NCBI RefSeq assembly: GCF_003116815.1
Contig: NZ_QDKQ01000043.1
Coordinates: forward strand, 1-64,000
DNA: 64,000 nt
From: Caulobacter endophyticus
Lineage (GTDB): Bacteria; Pseudomonadota; Alphaproteobacteria; Caulobacterales; Caulobacteraceae
Reading direction: 5' to 3'
Shown: positions 8,397 to 16,827 of the stretch, one piece after another
How the letters are laid out: each line of letters starts with the position of its first letter
How positions within the stretch are numbered: the stretch's first letter is position 1
Position numbers and translations under genes: made by a program
Notes under the pieces: generated by a model
Told to the model about the DNA's origin: nothing
Seen by the model: the letters and a program-made list of their open reading frames with translations, nothing else
Database searches by the model: none

Positions 8397-9652
8397 ATGC
8401 CCAGGGACACCCAGCAGACCACATCGCCCCATGCCGGCATGAGCTTTGCCCAGTTCGTCGCCCTGATCGCGGCGATGATGGCCACCAACGCCCTGGCCAT
8501 CGACTCCATGCTGCCTGCCCTGCCGCAGATCAGCGCCAGCCTGGGCCTGACCGCCGACAACCAGCGCCAGTGGGTGATCACCGCCTATCTGCTGGGCTTC
8601 GGCGCGGCCCAGATCGCCTACGGCTCGCTCGCCGACCGCTACGGCCGCAAGCCGGTGCTGCTGACGGGCCTGGTCCTCTACGTGCTGTTCAGCCTGGCCT
8701 GCGCCCTGACCACCTCGTTCGAGATGCTGCTGGCGGCCCGCGCCCTGACCGGCGTCGGCGCGGCGGCGACCCGGGTGCTGTCTGTCTCCATCGTCCGCGA
8801 CTGCTATTCGGGCCGCCGCATGGCCCAGGTCATGTCGCTGTCGTTCATCGTCTTCCTGGCCGTGCCGATCATCGCGCCGTCGATCGGCCAGGCCATCGTG
8901 CTGGTCGCGCCCTGGCGCTGGATCTTCGGCGTCATGGCCGTGTTCGGCGCGGCGGTGATCGCCTGGACCGCCTTGAAGCTGCCCGAGACCCTTCACCCGG
9001 AAGACCGCACCCCGATCTCGCCCAAGGCCATCCTGGGCGCCTTCCGCACCGCCCTGACCGACCGCGTGGCCATGGGCTACACCATCGCCGCCACCCTGGT
9101 GCTGGCCGGCCTGTTCGGCTTCATCAATTCGGCCCAGCAGGTCTTCGTCGACGCCCTGGGCGCGGGCGAGTGGTTCACCCTGATCTTCGCCGGTATCGCC
9201 GGCGGCATCGCCCTGGCCTCGCTGGTCAACGCCCGCATCGTCGAGCGCCTGGGCATGCGCAAGGTCTCGCACGCGGCGCGATCGGCTTCATCGCCTTCGC
9301 CGGCGTGCACGCCATCGTCGCCCACACCCACCACGAGACGGTCTGGACCTTCGCCCTGCTGCAGGGCGGGATGATGTTCTGCTTCGGGCTCGTCATGTCG
9401 AACTTCGGGGCCATCGCCATGGAGCCGCTGGGCCATATCGCGGGCGCGGCGGCCTCGCTGCAGGGCTTCATCACCACCATCGGCGGGGCCCTGGGCGGCT
9501 TCCTGATCGGCCAGCTGTTCGATGGCACGGTCGGGCCGCTGACCCTGGGCTTCTTCGGCTTCGGCCTGGCCGGCATGGTCGCCGTGCTGGTCACCGAGAA
9601 GGGCAAGCTCTTCCAGACCGGCCAGGGCGGCGCGCCGGACATGGCGCACTAG
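8397..9652 (+). pseudogene. Frameshifted MFS drug-resistance transporter (Bcr/CflA type)
   Basis: The ATG at 8397 follows GAAGAAAGAG. The first frame encodes most of a 12-TM multidrug-efflux-type MFS protein: TNALAIDSMLPALPQIS (TM1), WVITAYLLGFG (TM2), the loop motif GSLADRYGRKPVLL, then TMs through VNARIVERLGMRKVSHAA. At 9271-9280 the reading continues only after a -1 shift, as GAIGFIAFAGVHAIVAH and TMs 9-12 to the stop at 9652. Restoring one base in the run gcggcgcg rejoins the two halves in a ~418-residue protein. The last 4 bases overlap the convergent ligase gene. Either the gene is newly inactivated or the assembly has a one-base error in a GC repeat. Confidence 0.85.
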
Positions 9653-11256
9653 GGGTCAAGCATCCGCTCCAGGGTCGACAGCTCGTCGGCCTCGCGGGCG
9701 GGCTTGTCCCAGCGGATGCGGTTGATGCGGGGAAAACGCATCGCCACGCCCGACTTGTGCCGGGTCGAGCGCTGCAGCCCCTCGAACGCCACTTCGAAGA
9801 CGAGGCCGAACTCCAGGTCGGCGCGCACCGACCGCACCGGCCCGAACCGCTCGACGGTGTTGTCGCGCACGAACTTGTCGATCGCTTTGAGCTCCTCGTC
9901 GGTAAAGCCGAAATAGGCCTTGCCCACGGGGGTCAGCTTGCGATCGCCTGTCTCGTCCTCGCGCCAGACGCCGAAGGTGTAGTCGGAATAGAAGCTCGAC
10001 CGTTTGCCGTGACCCCGCTGGGCGTACATCAGCACCGCGTCGACCAGGTGCGGGTCGCGCTTCCACTTGAACCACGGCCCCTTGGGGCGTCCGGGCTCGT
10101 AGGCGCTGTCCCAGCGCTTGAGCATCAGCCCCTCGGCGATGGCCGGATCGCCCGCCGGCGGGTCGGCGCGCAGGGCGGCCAGGCCTTCCCAGGTCTTGAA
10201 GGGCTGCAGCGGCGAAAGGTCGATCCGCGCCGTCGACAGCCGGCCGACGAAGGCCTCCAGCCGGCGCCGGCGCTGCGCGAAGGGCAGGGCGCGCAGGTCT
10301 TCCTCGCCGTCCAGCAGCAGGTCATAGGCGCGGATGCCGGCCGGATGGGCGGCCATCAGCCTGGCGTCCACCGTCTTACGGTTCAGCCGTTGTTGCAGGT
10401 CGCCGAAGCTGGCGATCGCGCCGTCGCGCATGACCAGCAGCTCGCCGTCCAGCGCGCCCTCGAAATCCAGGGCCTCCAGCACGTCCGGGAAGGTCGCCGA
10501 GATGTCGTCGCCGGTGCGGGTGTAGAGCCTTCGCTCGCCGCGCTCGCTGACCGCCTGAACGCGGATGCCGTCCCACTTCCATTCTGCGGCATAGTCGGCC
10601 GGATCGAGCTTGGCGAAGTCCACCGCTTCGTCGATGGCCTGGGCCAGCATCACCGGCCGGAAGCGGCCGGGGGCGTCTGGCGAGGGCCGTTCCGAGCGTC
10701 CCTCCAGCCAGGCGAAGAGGTCGCCATAGGGCGGCTCGATCGCGTGCCACACCTCTTCGATCTCGCCGATCGGCACGCCGCCCAGATTGGCGCAGGCCTG
10801 CTTGGCCAGGCGTGACGAGACCCCCACTCGCAGGCCGCCGGTCATCAGTTTCAGCAGCGCCCAGCGGCCGTCGGCGTCGAGGGCGTCGAGCCAGCCTTCG
10901 ATCAGCGCCTGCGCGCCTGCCCGCGAGGTCGTCTTCAGCGCTTCGACCACCTCCGACAGCTCCGGTTCGCGATTGGCGCCGGGCCGGGCGGGCCAGACCA
11001 GGGCGACGGTCTCGGCCAGGTCGCCGACATAGTCGTAGGACCAGGCGAACAGCTGGGCGTCCATCCGCGCCTCGACGGCCTTGCGGATGAAGGCCGGCTT
11101 GGCGGCGTCGAACGACAGGGCGCCGGTCAGGGCCGCCAGGGCGTAGCCGCGATCCGGGTCCTGGGTTCCGCGCAGGAAGTCCTCGATCAGGGTCAGCTTG
11201 GCGTTGCGCGAGGCCGTCAGCGACAGGCGGTCAAGAAGATGGGCGAAGGCGCGCAT
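9649..11256 (-). CDS. ATP-dependent DNA ligase (exonuclease-associated type)
   Basis: A 535-residue ligase with an N-terminal DNA-binding domain (about 1-200). The nucleotidyltransferase core has the adenylation motif EWKWDGIR (K227), and the OB-fold domain ends with MRFPRINRIRWDKP. This is the ligase found in a conserved repair set with an MBL-fold exonuclease, an Lhr-like helicase and a phosphoesterase. Here the exonuclease lies ~0.5 kb away on the same strand, separated by an oppositely oriented thioesterase gene. The helicase and the PdeM-type phosphoesterase are not in the neighbourhood. It may seal nicks in a non-essential repair pathway, the essential NAD-dependent LigA being expected elsewhere. 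Confidence 0.92.
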   Translation of the reverse strand: MRAFAHLLDRLSLTASRNAKLTLIEDFLRGTQDPDRGYALAALTGALSFDAAKPAFIRKAVEARMDAQLFAWSYDYVGDLAETVALVWPARPGANREPELSEVVEALKTTSRAGAQALIEGWLDALDADGRWALLKLMTGGLRVGVSSRLAKQACANLGGVPIGEIEEVWHAIEPPYGDLFAWLEGRSERPSPDAPGRFRPVMLAQAIDEAVDFAKLDPADYAAEWKWDGIRVQAVSERGERRLYTRTGDDISATFPDVLEALDFEGALDGELLVMRDGAIASFGDLQQRLNRKTVDARLMAAHPAGIRAYDLLLDGEEDLRALPFAQRRRRLEAFVGRLSTARIDLSPLQPFKTWEGLAALRADPPAGDPAIAEGLMLKRWDSAYEPGRPKGPWFKWKRDPHLVDAVLMYAQRGHGKRSSFYSDYTFGVWREDETGDRKLTPVGKAYFGFTDEELKAIDKFVRDNTVERFGPVRSVRADLEFGLVFEVAFEGLQRSTRHKSGVAMRFPRINRIRWDKPAREADELSTLERMLDP

Positions 11257-11350
11257 GGCTAGAGAATGTCGCCGCGAGGCGCAGGTTCAAGCCGCCATGC
11301 TTGCGCAAAATTCAAACATTCGTTTAACTCGCAGCCGAGGGAGACGCCCG

Positions 11351-11767
11351 ATGACCTTCCAACCGCCCCAGCCCTTCACGCCCCACACCCGCACCAGCCC
11401 GCTGACCGCGCCGTGGGAGCCGATCTACGCCGATGTGCGCGAGGACCGCTGGGTGCTGGGCCTGGAGGCTCGCGAGGCGCACGCCAATTCGCGCGGCGGA
11501 CCGCACGGCGGGCTGATCGCCGCCCTGGCCGACAACGCCATGGGCCTGTCGTGCGGGGTGCGGATGCGGCGCGAGGGCCTCTCCTTCAACGGCTTCGTCA
11601 CCGTCTCGCTGGGCGTCGACTACCTGGCCGCGCCCGTCCTTGGCCAATGGCTGGAGTTCGACACCGACTTCATCAAGCCGGGCAAGAGCCTGTGCTACGC
11701 CGAGGCCACGGTCCGCGCCGACGGCAAGCCGGTGGCCAGGGCGCGGGGCACGTTCAAGGTCGTCTGA
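11351..11767 (+). CDS. PaaI-family hot-dog thioesterase
   Basis: A 138-residue single hot-dog domain protein. The catalytic-helix region reads RGGPHGGLIAALADNAMGLS, as in PaaI thioesterases that hydrolyse acyl- or aryl-acyl-CoA. Strands VSLGVDYLAAP and AEATVRADGKPVARARGTFKVV complete the fold. The ATG at 11351 is preceded by GAGGGAG at good spacing. It sits on the opposite strand between the DNA ligase and its partner exonuclease, splitting that repair pair. The substrate is unknown. Confidence 0.85.
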   Translation: MTFQPPQPFTPHTRTSPLTAPWEPIYADVREDRWVLGLEAREAHANSRGGPHGGLIAALADNAMGLSCGVRMRREGLSFNGFVTVSLGVDYLAAPVLGQWLEFDTDFIKPGKSLCYAEATVRADGKPVARARGTFKVV

Positions 11768-11772
11768 GGCGA

Positions 11773-12807
11773 CTACTCGCCGTCATCCTCGTCGTAGCCG
11801 ACCAGGCGCAGGGCGCGGGCGGGAATGCCTTCCAGCTCGCACCAGCGCTCCAGGGCCTCTTCGCGGCCGTGGGTGATCCACACCTCGCCGGGGCGCAGCT
11901 CGGCCAGGGTGTCGGTCAGTTCGTCCCAGTCGGCGTGATCTGAGATGATCAGCGGCAGCTCGACGCCGCGCTGGCGGGCTCTTGCCCGCACCCGCATCCA
12001 GCCGCTGGCGAAGCAGTCGACGGGGTCGGGGAACCGTCGGCTCCAGCGATCGGCCAGGGCCGAGGGCGGGGCGACGATGATGCTGCCGGCAAAGTCCCCG
12101 GCCTTGCCGCGCTCGACGGTCGCCGGGGCCAGCGGGCCCAGGTCGACGCCATGGGCCTCGTAGAGGCGGTTCAGCCGCTCCATGGCGCCGTGCACGTGGA
12201 TCGTCCGGTCCCAGCCGGCCTCGCGCAGCAGGGCGATCACCCGCTGCGCCTTGCCCAAGGCATAGGCGCCGACCATATGGGCGCGCTCAGGGAACTGCTC
12301 GACAGACTTCAGCAGGGCGGCGATCTCGCCGGCGTCGTCGGGATGGCGGAAGACCGGCAGGCCGAAGGTCGCTTCGGTGACGAAGACGTTGCACGGCACG
12401 GGCTCGAACCGCGTGCAGGTGGGGTCGCGGCGGCGCTTGTAGTCGCCGGAGACGACGATGGTCAGGCCCTTCCAGCGCACCACCGCCTGGGCCGAGCCCA
12501 GCACGTGGCCGGCGGGGACGAGAGAGACCTCGACGTCGTTGATCTTGACGCTCTCACCATAGGCCATCGGCTGGCGGCCGACGACGGCGAAGCCCTCGCC
12601 GTAGCGCTCGGCCATGATCGCCAGGGTCTGGGGCGTCGCCAGCACGGTGTTATGGCCGGCGCGGGCGTGGTCGGAATGGCCGTGGGTGATCACCGCCCGG
12701 TCCACGGGGCGGACCGGGTCGATGTAGAAGTCGCCGGGCGGGCAATACAGCCCTCCGGGCTTCGGACAGAGAAGATCCTGGGGCTTTATCACGGCTGGAT
12801 AAGACAA
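11773..12807 (-). CDS. Ligase-associated MBL-fold DNA exonuclease
   Basis: A 344-residue metallo-beta-lactamase/beta-CASP-like protein of the 'ligase-associated DNA exonuclease' group. Metal-binding motifs are THGHSDHA (residues 41-48), AGHVLGSAQ, VVSGDYK and ISDHADWDEL; WITHGREEAL lies near the C-terminus. It starts with TTG at 12807, supported by AGGA 7 bases upstream and by the family-like N-terminus (SYPAVIKPQDLLCPKPGGLYCP). It probably processes DNA ends before sealing by the ligase downstream. The gene is convergent with the thioesterase at 11351 (5-base gap) and divergent from the one at 12834. Confidence 0.9.
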   Translation of the reverse strand: MSYPAVIKPQDLLCPKPGGLYCPPGDFYIDPVRPVDRAVITHGHSDHARAGHNTVLATPQTLAIMAERYGEGFAVVGRQPMAYGESVKINDVEVSLVPAGHVLGSAQAVVRWKGLTIVVSGDYKRRRDPTCTRFEPVPCNVFVTEATFGLPVFRHPDDAGEIAALLKSVEQFPERAHMVGAYALGKAQRVIALLREAGWDRTIHVHGAMERLNRLYEAHGVDLGPLAPATVERGKAGDFAGSIIVAPPSALADRWSRRFPDPVDCFASGWMRVRARARQRGVELPLIISDHADWDELTDTLAELRPGEVWITHGREEALERWCELEGIPARALRLVGYDEDDGE

Positions 12808-12833
12808 CGCGCGATCCTGTAAGCCTATCCCTC

Positions 12834-13349
12834 ATGAGCGAGACGGACCAGAACGAACAGCACCGCCTCATCGCCAAGGCGATGAACGAGGGAAGCCCCC
12901 AGGCCAAGGCCCTGGGCTTTTCCACCCTGGAGATCGGCGACGGCGTCGCCATCCTGAAGGTGCCCTACCGCACCGAGCTGGTGGGCGATCCCGAGACCGG
13001 CGTCATCGCCGGCGGCGTGGTCACGACCCTGCTCGACCATGCTTCGGGGCAGGCGGTTCACGCGGCCATGAGCCACTGGACCTCGATCGCCACCCTGGAC
13101 CTGCGCATCGACTACATGCGGCCAGCCGAACCGGGAAAGGACATCCTGGCCCGGGCGCATTGCTACAAGCTGACCCGCTCGGTGGCCTTCGTGCGGGCCG
13201 TGGCCTACGAGACCGACCCCGAGGATCCGATCGCCGCCGCCCAGGCCGCCTTCATGCTGGATTCCAGCGCCGGCAAGAAGGCCGGCGCCAACCTCAAGCC
13301 GCCGGGCTCCAGCAAGCCGGAGTCGGAAAAGAAGGAGGGCGGCCAGTGA
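12834..13349 (+). CDS. PaaI-family thioesterase with charged C-terminal tail
   Basis: A 171-residue protein. The hot-dog domain covers about 20-145, with VIAGGVVTTLLDHASGQAV as the active-site helix and LDLRIDYMRPAEPGKDILAR strands. The final ~25 residues are a lysine/serine/proline-rich tail. It overlaps the next hot-dog gene by 4 bases (GTGA), so the two are likely made together and could form a heteromer. The start lies 27 bases from the divergent exonuclease start. The acyl-CoA substrate is unknown. Confidence 0.85.
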   Translation: MSETDQNEQHRLIAKAMNEGSPQAKALGFSTLEIGDGVAILKVPYRTELVGDPETGVIAGGVVTTLLDHASGQAVHAAMSHWTSIATLDLRIDYMRPAEPGKDILARAHCYKLTRSVAFVRAVAYETDPEDPIAAAQAAFMLDSSAGKKAGANLKPPGSSKPESEKKEGGQ

Positions 13350-13765
13350 GCGAAGCCCAAGATCGCCTGGTCGCCGTACTCGGCGCCATCCCCTACGCCC
13401 GCTTCATCGGCATGAAGGCCGAGCTGGCCGGCGATGAGATGACCGCCATCCTGCCGTTCTCGCCCGAGATCGTCGGCAACCCGATGCTGCCGGCCATCCA
13501 CGGCGGGGTGCTGGGCGCCTTCATGGAGATGACGGCCCTGGCCCAGCTGTCCATCGCCGAGACCCTGAAGCGCCAGCCGCGCACCATCGACGTCTCGATC
13601 GAGTATCTGCGCTCGGGCCGGCCGCTGACCACCTATGCCCGAGCCCAGATCAAGAAGGTCGGCCGGCGCATCGCCAACGTCCATGTCGAGGCCTGGCAGG
13701 AACAGCGCGCCGCGCCGATCGCGGCCCTGCGTGGCCACTTCCTGCTGACCGGGGCCGAGGATTGA
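13346..13765 (+). CDS. PaaI-family thioesterase, second of a tandem pair
   Basis: A 139-residue hot-dog protein with the helix region AIHGGVLGAFMEMTALAQL and the strand motif RTIDVSIEYLRSGRPLTTYA. It starts with GTG at 13346, overlapping the stop of the preceding thioesterase; AAGGAGGGC lies just upstream. Its length and order match those of paired PaaI-like genes in alphaproteobacteria. The substrate is unknown. Confidence 0.85.
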   Translation: MSEAQDRLVAVLGAIPYARFIGMKAELAGDEMTAILPFSPEIVGNPMLPAIHGGVLGAFMEMTALAQLSIAETLKRQPRTIDVSIEYLRSGRPLTTYARAQIKKVGRRIANVHVEAWQEQRAAPIAALRGHFLLTGAED

Positions 13766-13872
13766 TCCTCCCCCGGTTGCGGCGGCGGGGCGCAAGGCGT
13801 TCCCGCCGACTCCACGTTCTGTCAGGTAGCATTTCTCCTTTAATATGGAATTCACGCTCACATTAATCCAAT

Positions 13873-13886
13873 GTAATGCGCATTAC
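13873..13886. promoter_or_regulatory. Perfect palindrome GTAATGCGCATTAC, candidate operator
   Basis: A 14-bp perfect dyad in AT-rich DNA between the thioesterase stop and the small membrane-peptide gene. The position fits a dimeric repressor or activator site for the downstream transcript. The cognate protein is unknown. Confidence 0.45.
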
Positions 13887-14013
13887 GGGTCTGATAGTTT
13901 CTTAAAATGGCGTCATGACGCAAAGGTAACGGGTGTTCGTCCCCCGCCCGTCCTATACCTGTTTTCACCGGACGCGGACGTCGCGCCGGGCAAACAACTC
14001 AGGGACTAGACCA

Positions 14014-14112
14014 ATGACCTTCTCGAACAACGCCTTCGCTTCGCTCGCCAGCCTGGTGCTCGCCGTGCTCCCCCTCGTCGTCGTCGCCGGCTTCATCTCG
14101 CCGAGCATCTGA
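14014..14112 (+). CDS. Small single-TM peptide, 32 residues
   Basis: ATG at 14014 follows AGGGA at 8 bases. The peptide starts MTFSNNAFASLASLVLAVLP, continues with a hydrophobic stretch and ends GFISPSI. About 20 consecutive hydrophobic or small residues make one TM segment. Nothing else is encoded on this side of the TonB receptor, and the gene has its own upstream AT-rich region. The function is unknown. It could be a leader for the receptor or a free-standing membrane peptide. Confidence 0.5.
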   Translation: MTFSNNAFASLASLVLAVLPLVVVAGFISPSI

Positions 14113-14254
14113 GTGATCGCCGCGTAGCTCCGCCGGCTCGATCCCGGCGGAGCATGGCGAAATAACACTACCAGAAAGAATAGATCGGAAAGAATTCGAA
14201 ACTTACTTGTTTCAATAGATATCAGAACGTTGCCTTTGCAGCGAACTTGCAGCG

Positions 14255-14295
14255 ATATCGTCGATATTCGACCCTATAATCGCTTAAATATCGTC
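14255..14295 (+). promoter_or_regulatory. Repeated ATATCGTC motif around a TATAAT hexamer
   Basis: ATATCGTC occurs at 14255-14262 and 14288-14295. The first copy is also half of the dyad ATATC-GTC-GATAT (14255-14267). TATAAT at 14275-14280 lies between them, but I see no good -35 at 17 bp. A regulator site overlapping the receptor promoter is plausible. Confidence 0.3.
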
Positions 14296-14344
14296 ATCAA
14301 ACATTGAATTACGATCTCTAGAAATCCCGCCTTCGCAGGGTTTT

Positions 14345-14364
14345 ACTTCGCATATCGGCGAAGT
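14345..14364 (+). promoter_or_regulatory. 5' leader hairpin of the TonB receptor
   Basis: A perfect 7-bp stem ACTTCGC / GCGAAGT with a 6-base loop ends 28 bases before the receptor ATG. It may influence message stability or translation. It has no T run. Confidence 0.35.
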
Positions 14365-14392
14365 TGCTGCGAGCAAGGGGATATTCCTAGAG

Positions 14393-16822
14393 ATGAACAG
14401 AACCAAGCTGGCCTGCCTGGCCACGACGGCGCTGTTCGGCGGCCTGCTTTCGGCCACCGGCGCCTTCGCCCAATCGACCGCCACCACCGAACTCGACACC
14501 GTCGTCGTCACCGCCGCCTCGGGTCCCAAGACGATGGACGGGACCATGGTCGCCGAGACGGCGCCCAAGGGTAAGTACACGGTCACCAACGAGTTCCTGA
14601 ACCGTCAGGCCGACGGCCAGACGGTGCTGCAGTCGCTGAACCTTGTGCCCGGCCTGGTGTTCACCAACAGCGACCCCTACGGCTCGTCGGGCGGCAGCAT
14701 CCGCCTGCATGGCCAGGACGGCGCCCACATCGGCTTCCTGGTGGACGGCGTGCCGCTGAACGACGGCGGCAACTACGCCATCTATTCCAACCAGCAGGTC
14801 GACGCCGAGCTGATCCAGCAGGCCAACGTCAACACCGGTTCGACCGACGCCGACTCCGTCACCGCCTCCTCGACCGCAGGCGTGATCAACTACACGACCC
14901 TGCGCGCCACCAAGGACTTCGGCGTGGTCACCAAGGCCGGCGTCGGCACCGACAACTTCCGCCGCGCCTTCGCCCTGCTGCAGACCGGCGAATTCGGCCC
15001 GCTGGGCACGCGCGCATGGATCGCCGGCAGCTGGCAGAAGTACGACAAGTTCAAGGGTCCCGGCACGCTCGAGAAGAAGCAGGTCAACGCCCGCATCGAG
15101 CAGGACCTGGCCAAGCCGGGCGACTTCCTGGCGCTGAACTTCAACTACAATGAGAACCGCAACAGCAGCTACTACGCGCCCTACCTGACCAACGCCGACG
15201 CCTCGGTGGCCGGCGACGTGGCGACCTACGGCGAGGACTACGACTTCAGCACCACGCCGGGCACGTCGAGTTACTACGGCCTGCGCATCAACCCATCGAA
15301 CACCGGCACGATCCGCGCCCAGTCGCGCTTCACCCTGCTGCCGAACCTGAAGCTGACGGTCGATCCGTCGTTCAACTACACCCTGGCCAACGGCGGCGGC
15401 TCGACCAGCCTGTCGGAAACCTCGATCCAGCTGAAGAACAGCGCCGGCGCGGGCGTCGACCTCAATGGCGACGGCGACACCGGCGACACCGTGCTGGTCT
15501 ATTCGCCCAGCAACACCAACACCCGCCGCTGGGGCCTGAACACCTCGCTGATCTGGGACGTGGCCGACCACCACCGCGTGCGCTTCGCCTATGCCTGGGA
15601 CGAGGCCCACACCCGCCAGACCGGCGAGTACAGCATCCTCAACAGCAACGGCGACCCTACCGACGTGTTCAGCGGCAAGGACGGCTACGGCGTGGCGGTG
15701 CTGACCGCGGACGGCGACGTCGCCCAGAAGCGCAACCGCAGCTCGGTGGCCACCTTCAACCAGTTCAGCGTCGAGTACCGCGGCGAATTCCTGGACGAAA
15801 AGCTGGTCGCCAACATCGGGGTGCGCCTGCCCACCCTGGACCGCGAACTGAACCAGTACTGCTACTCGCGCGCCGGCTCGACCACCTACTACTGCTCGTC
15901 GATGACCCCGACGGCGACGGCCGCCAAGGCCGACGGCGCGGTGGCTTCGGTCGTCACCGTCAACGGCGCGACCTACTTCTCGCCGTTCTCGGCCAAGAAG
16001 AGCTATGACGACACCCTGCCGAACGTGGGCCTGTCATACCGCGTCGGCGACAACCATTCGGTCTACGCCAGCTATTCGGAGCAGATGTCGGCGCCCAAGG
16101 TCGACAACCTCTACACCCTGACCAGCACCGGGGCCCTGGGCAATGTCGAGCCGGAAACCGGCCAGACGGTGGAAGTCGGCTACCGCTTCCGCACGCCGAC
16201 GGTCATGGCCTCGGCCAGCGTCTACCACACCAACATCCAGAACCGGATCGTCACCACGGTCGACCAGAACGACGGCACCTACATCGATCGCAACGTCGGC
16301 GACGTCGAGATCCAGGGCTTCGACGCCCAGGCCCAATGGCGCCTGGACGACAGCCTGACGATCTACGGGTCGATGGCCTATACCGACGCCAAGCTGCAGG
16401 ACGACCTTGCCGTCAGCTACAGCGCGACCACGGGCCTGGCCACCTATGCCGACACCGCCGGCAAACAGGTCGTTGAGACCCCGAAGTGGACCTTCGCCGG
16501 CCGCCTGACCTACGACATCGGCAAGTTCCAGATCGGCGTGCAGGGCAAGTTCATCGGCGAGCGCTACATGACCGACGTGAACGACCAGAAGCTGCCGCAC
16601 TACACGGTGTGGGACGCCGACGTTCGTTACGACCTGGGCGGCGACGGCTGGAAGAAGTCGTACCTCCAGCTCAATGTCACCAACATCTTCGACAAGTTCT
16701 ACTACGGCAACCTGTCGGGGACCCAGACCAGCGCCACCCCGGGCGATCCGGGCTATGCGCGCACCTACGCCTATGTCGGCGCGCCGCGTGCGGCGGTGCT
16801 CAGCCTGCGGACGGCCTTCTAG
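14393..16822 (+). CDS. TonB-dependent outer-membrane receptor
   Basis: An 809-residue protein. The signal peptide ends at GAFAQ (about residue 26), followed by the TonB box ELDTVVVTAA. The plug domain contains NLVPGLVFTNSDPYGSSGG, IRLHGQDGAHIGFLVDGVPL and the ASSTAGVINYTT segment. The beta-barrel ends in the terminal aromatic LRTAF. It imports a scarce ligand across the outer membrane using TonB-ExbBD energy. The ligand is not deducible: no transporter or catabolic gene adjoins. The long AT-rich leader suggests tight control. An intrinsic terminator lies just past the stop, inside the convergent amidohydrolase gene. Confidence 0.93.
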   Translation: MNRTKLACLATTALFGGLLSATGAFAQSTATTELDTVVVTAASGPKTMDGTMVAETAPKGKYTVTNEFLNRQADGQTVLQSLNLVPGLVFTNSDPYGSSGGSIRLHGQDGAHIGFLVDGVPLNDGGNYAIYSNQQVDAELIQQANVNTGSTDADSVTASSTAGVINYTTLRATKDFGVVTKAGVGTDNFRRAFALLQTGEFGPLGTRAWIAGSWQKYDKFKGPGTLEKKQVNARIEQDLAKPGDFLALNFNYNENRNSSYYAPYLTNADASVAGDVATYGEDYDFSTTPGTSSYYGLRINPSNTGTIRAQSRFTLLPNLKLTVDPSFNYTLANGGGSTSLSETSIQLKNSAGAGVDLNGDGDTGDTVLVYSPSNTNTRRWGLNTSLIWDVADHHRVRFAYAWDEAHTRQTGEYSILNSNGDPTDVFSGKDGYGVAVLTADGDVAQKRNRSSVATFNQFSVEYRGEFLDEKLVANIGVRLPTLDRELNQYCYSRAGSTTYYCSSMTPTATAAKADGAVASVVTVNGATYFSPFSAKKSYDDTLPNVGLSYRVGDNHSVYASYSEQMSAPKVDNLYTLTSTGALGNVEPETGQTVEVGYRFRTPTVMASASVYHTNIQNRIVTTVDQNDGTYIDRNVGDVEIQGFDAQAQWRLDDSLTIYGSMAYTDAKLQDDLAVSYSATTGLATYADTAGKQVVETPKWTFAGRLTYDIGKFQIGVQGKFIGERYMTDVNDQKLPHYTVWDADVRYDLGGDGWKKSYLQLNVTNIFDKFYYGNLSGTQTSATPGDPGYARTYAYVGAPRAAVLSLRTAF

Positions 16823-16827
16823 AGGCT

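Larger units (their letters stand above)
13766..14392. other. AT-richer regulatory stretch before the TonB receptor
   Basis: This 627-bp gap is visibly richer in A/T than its surroundings. It holds a perfect 14-bp palindrome (13873-13886), a 32-codon membrane-peptide gene (14014-14112), a TATAAT hexamer at 14275-14280, a repeated octamer ATATCGTC (14255 and 14288) and a 7-bp-stem hairpin (14345-14364) just before the receptor start. The composition suggests control DNA rather than lost genes. Confidence 0.6.
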
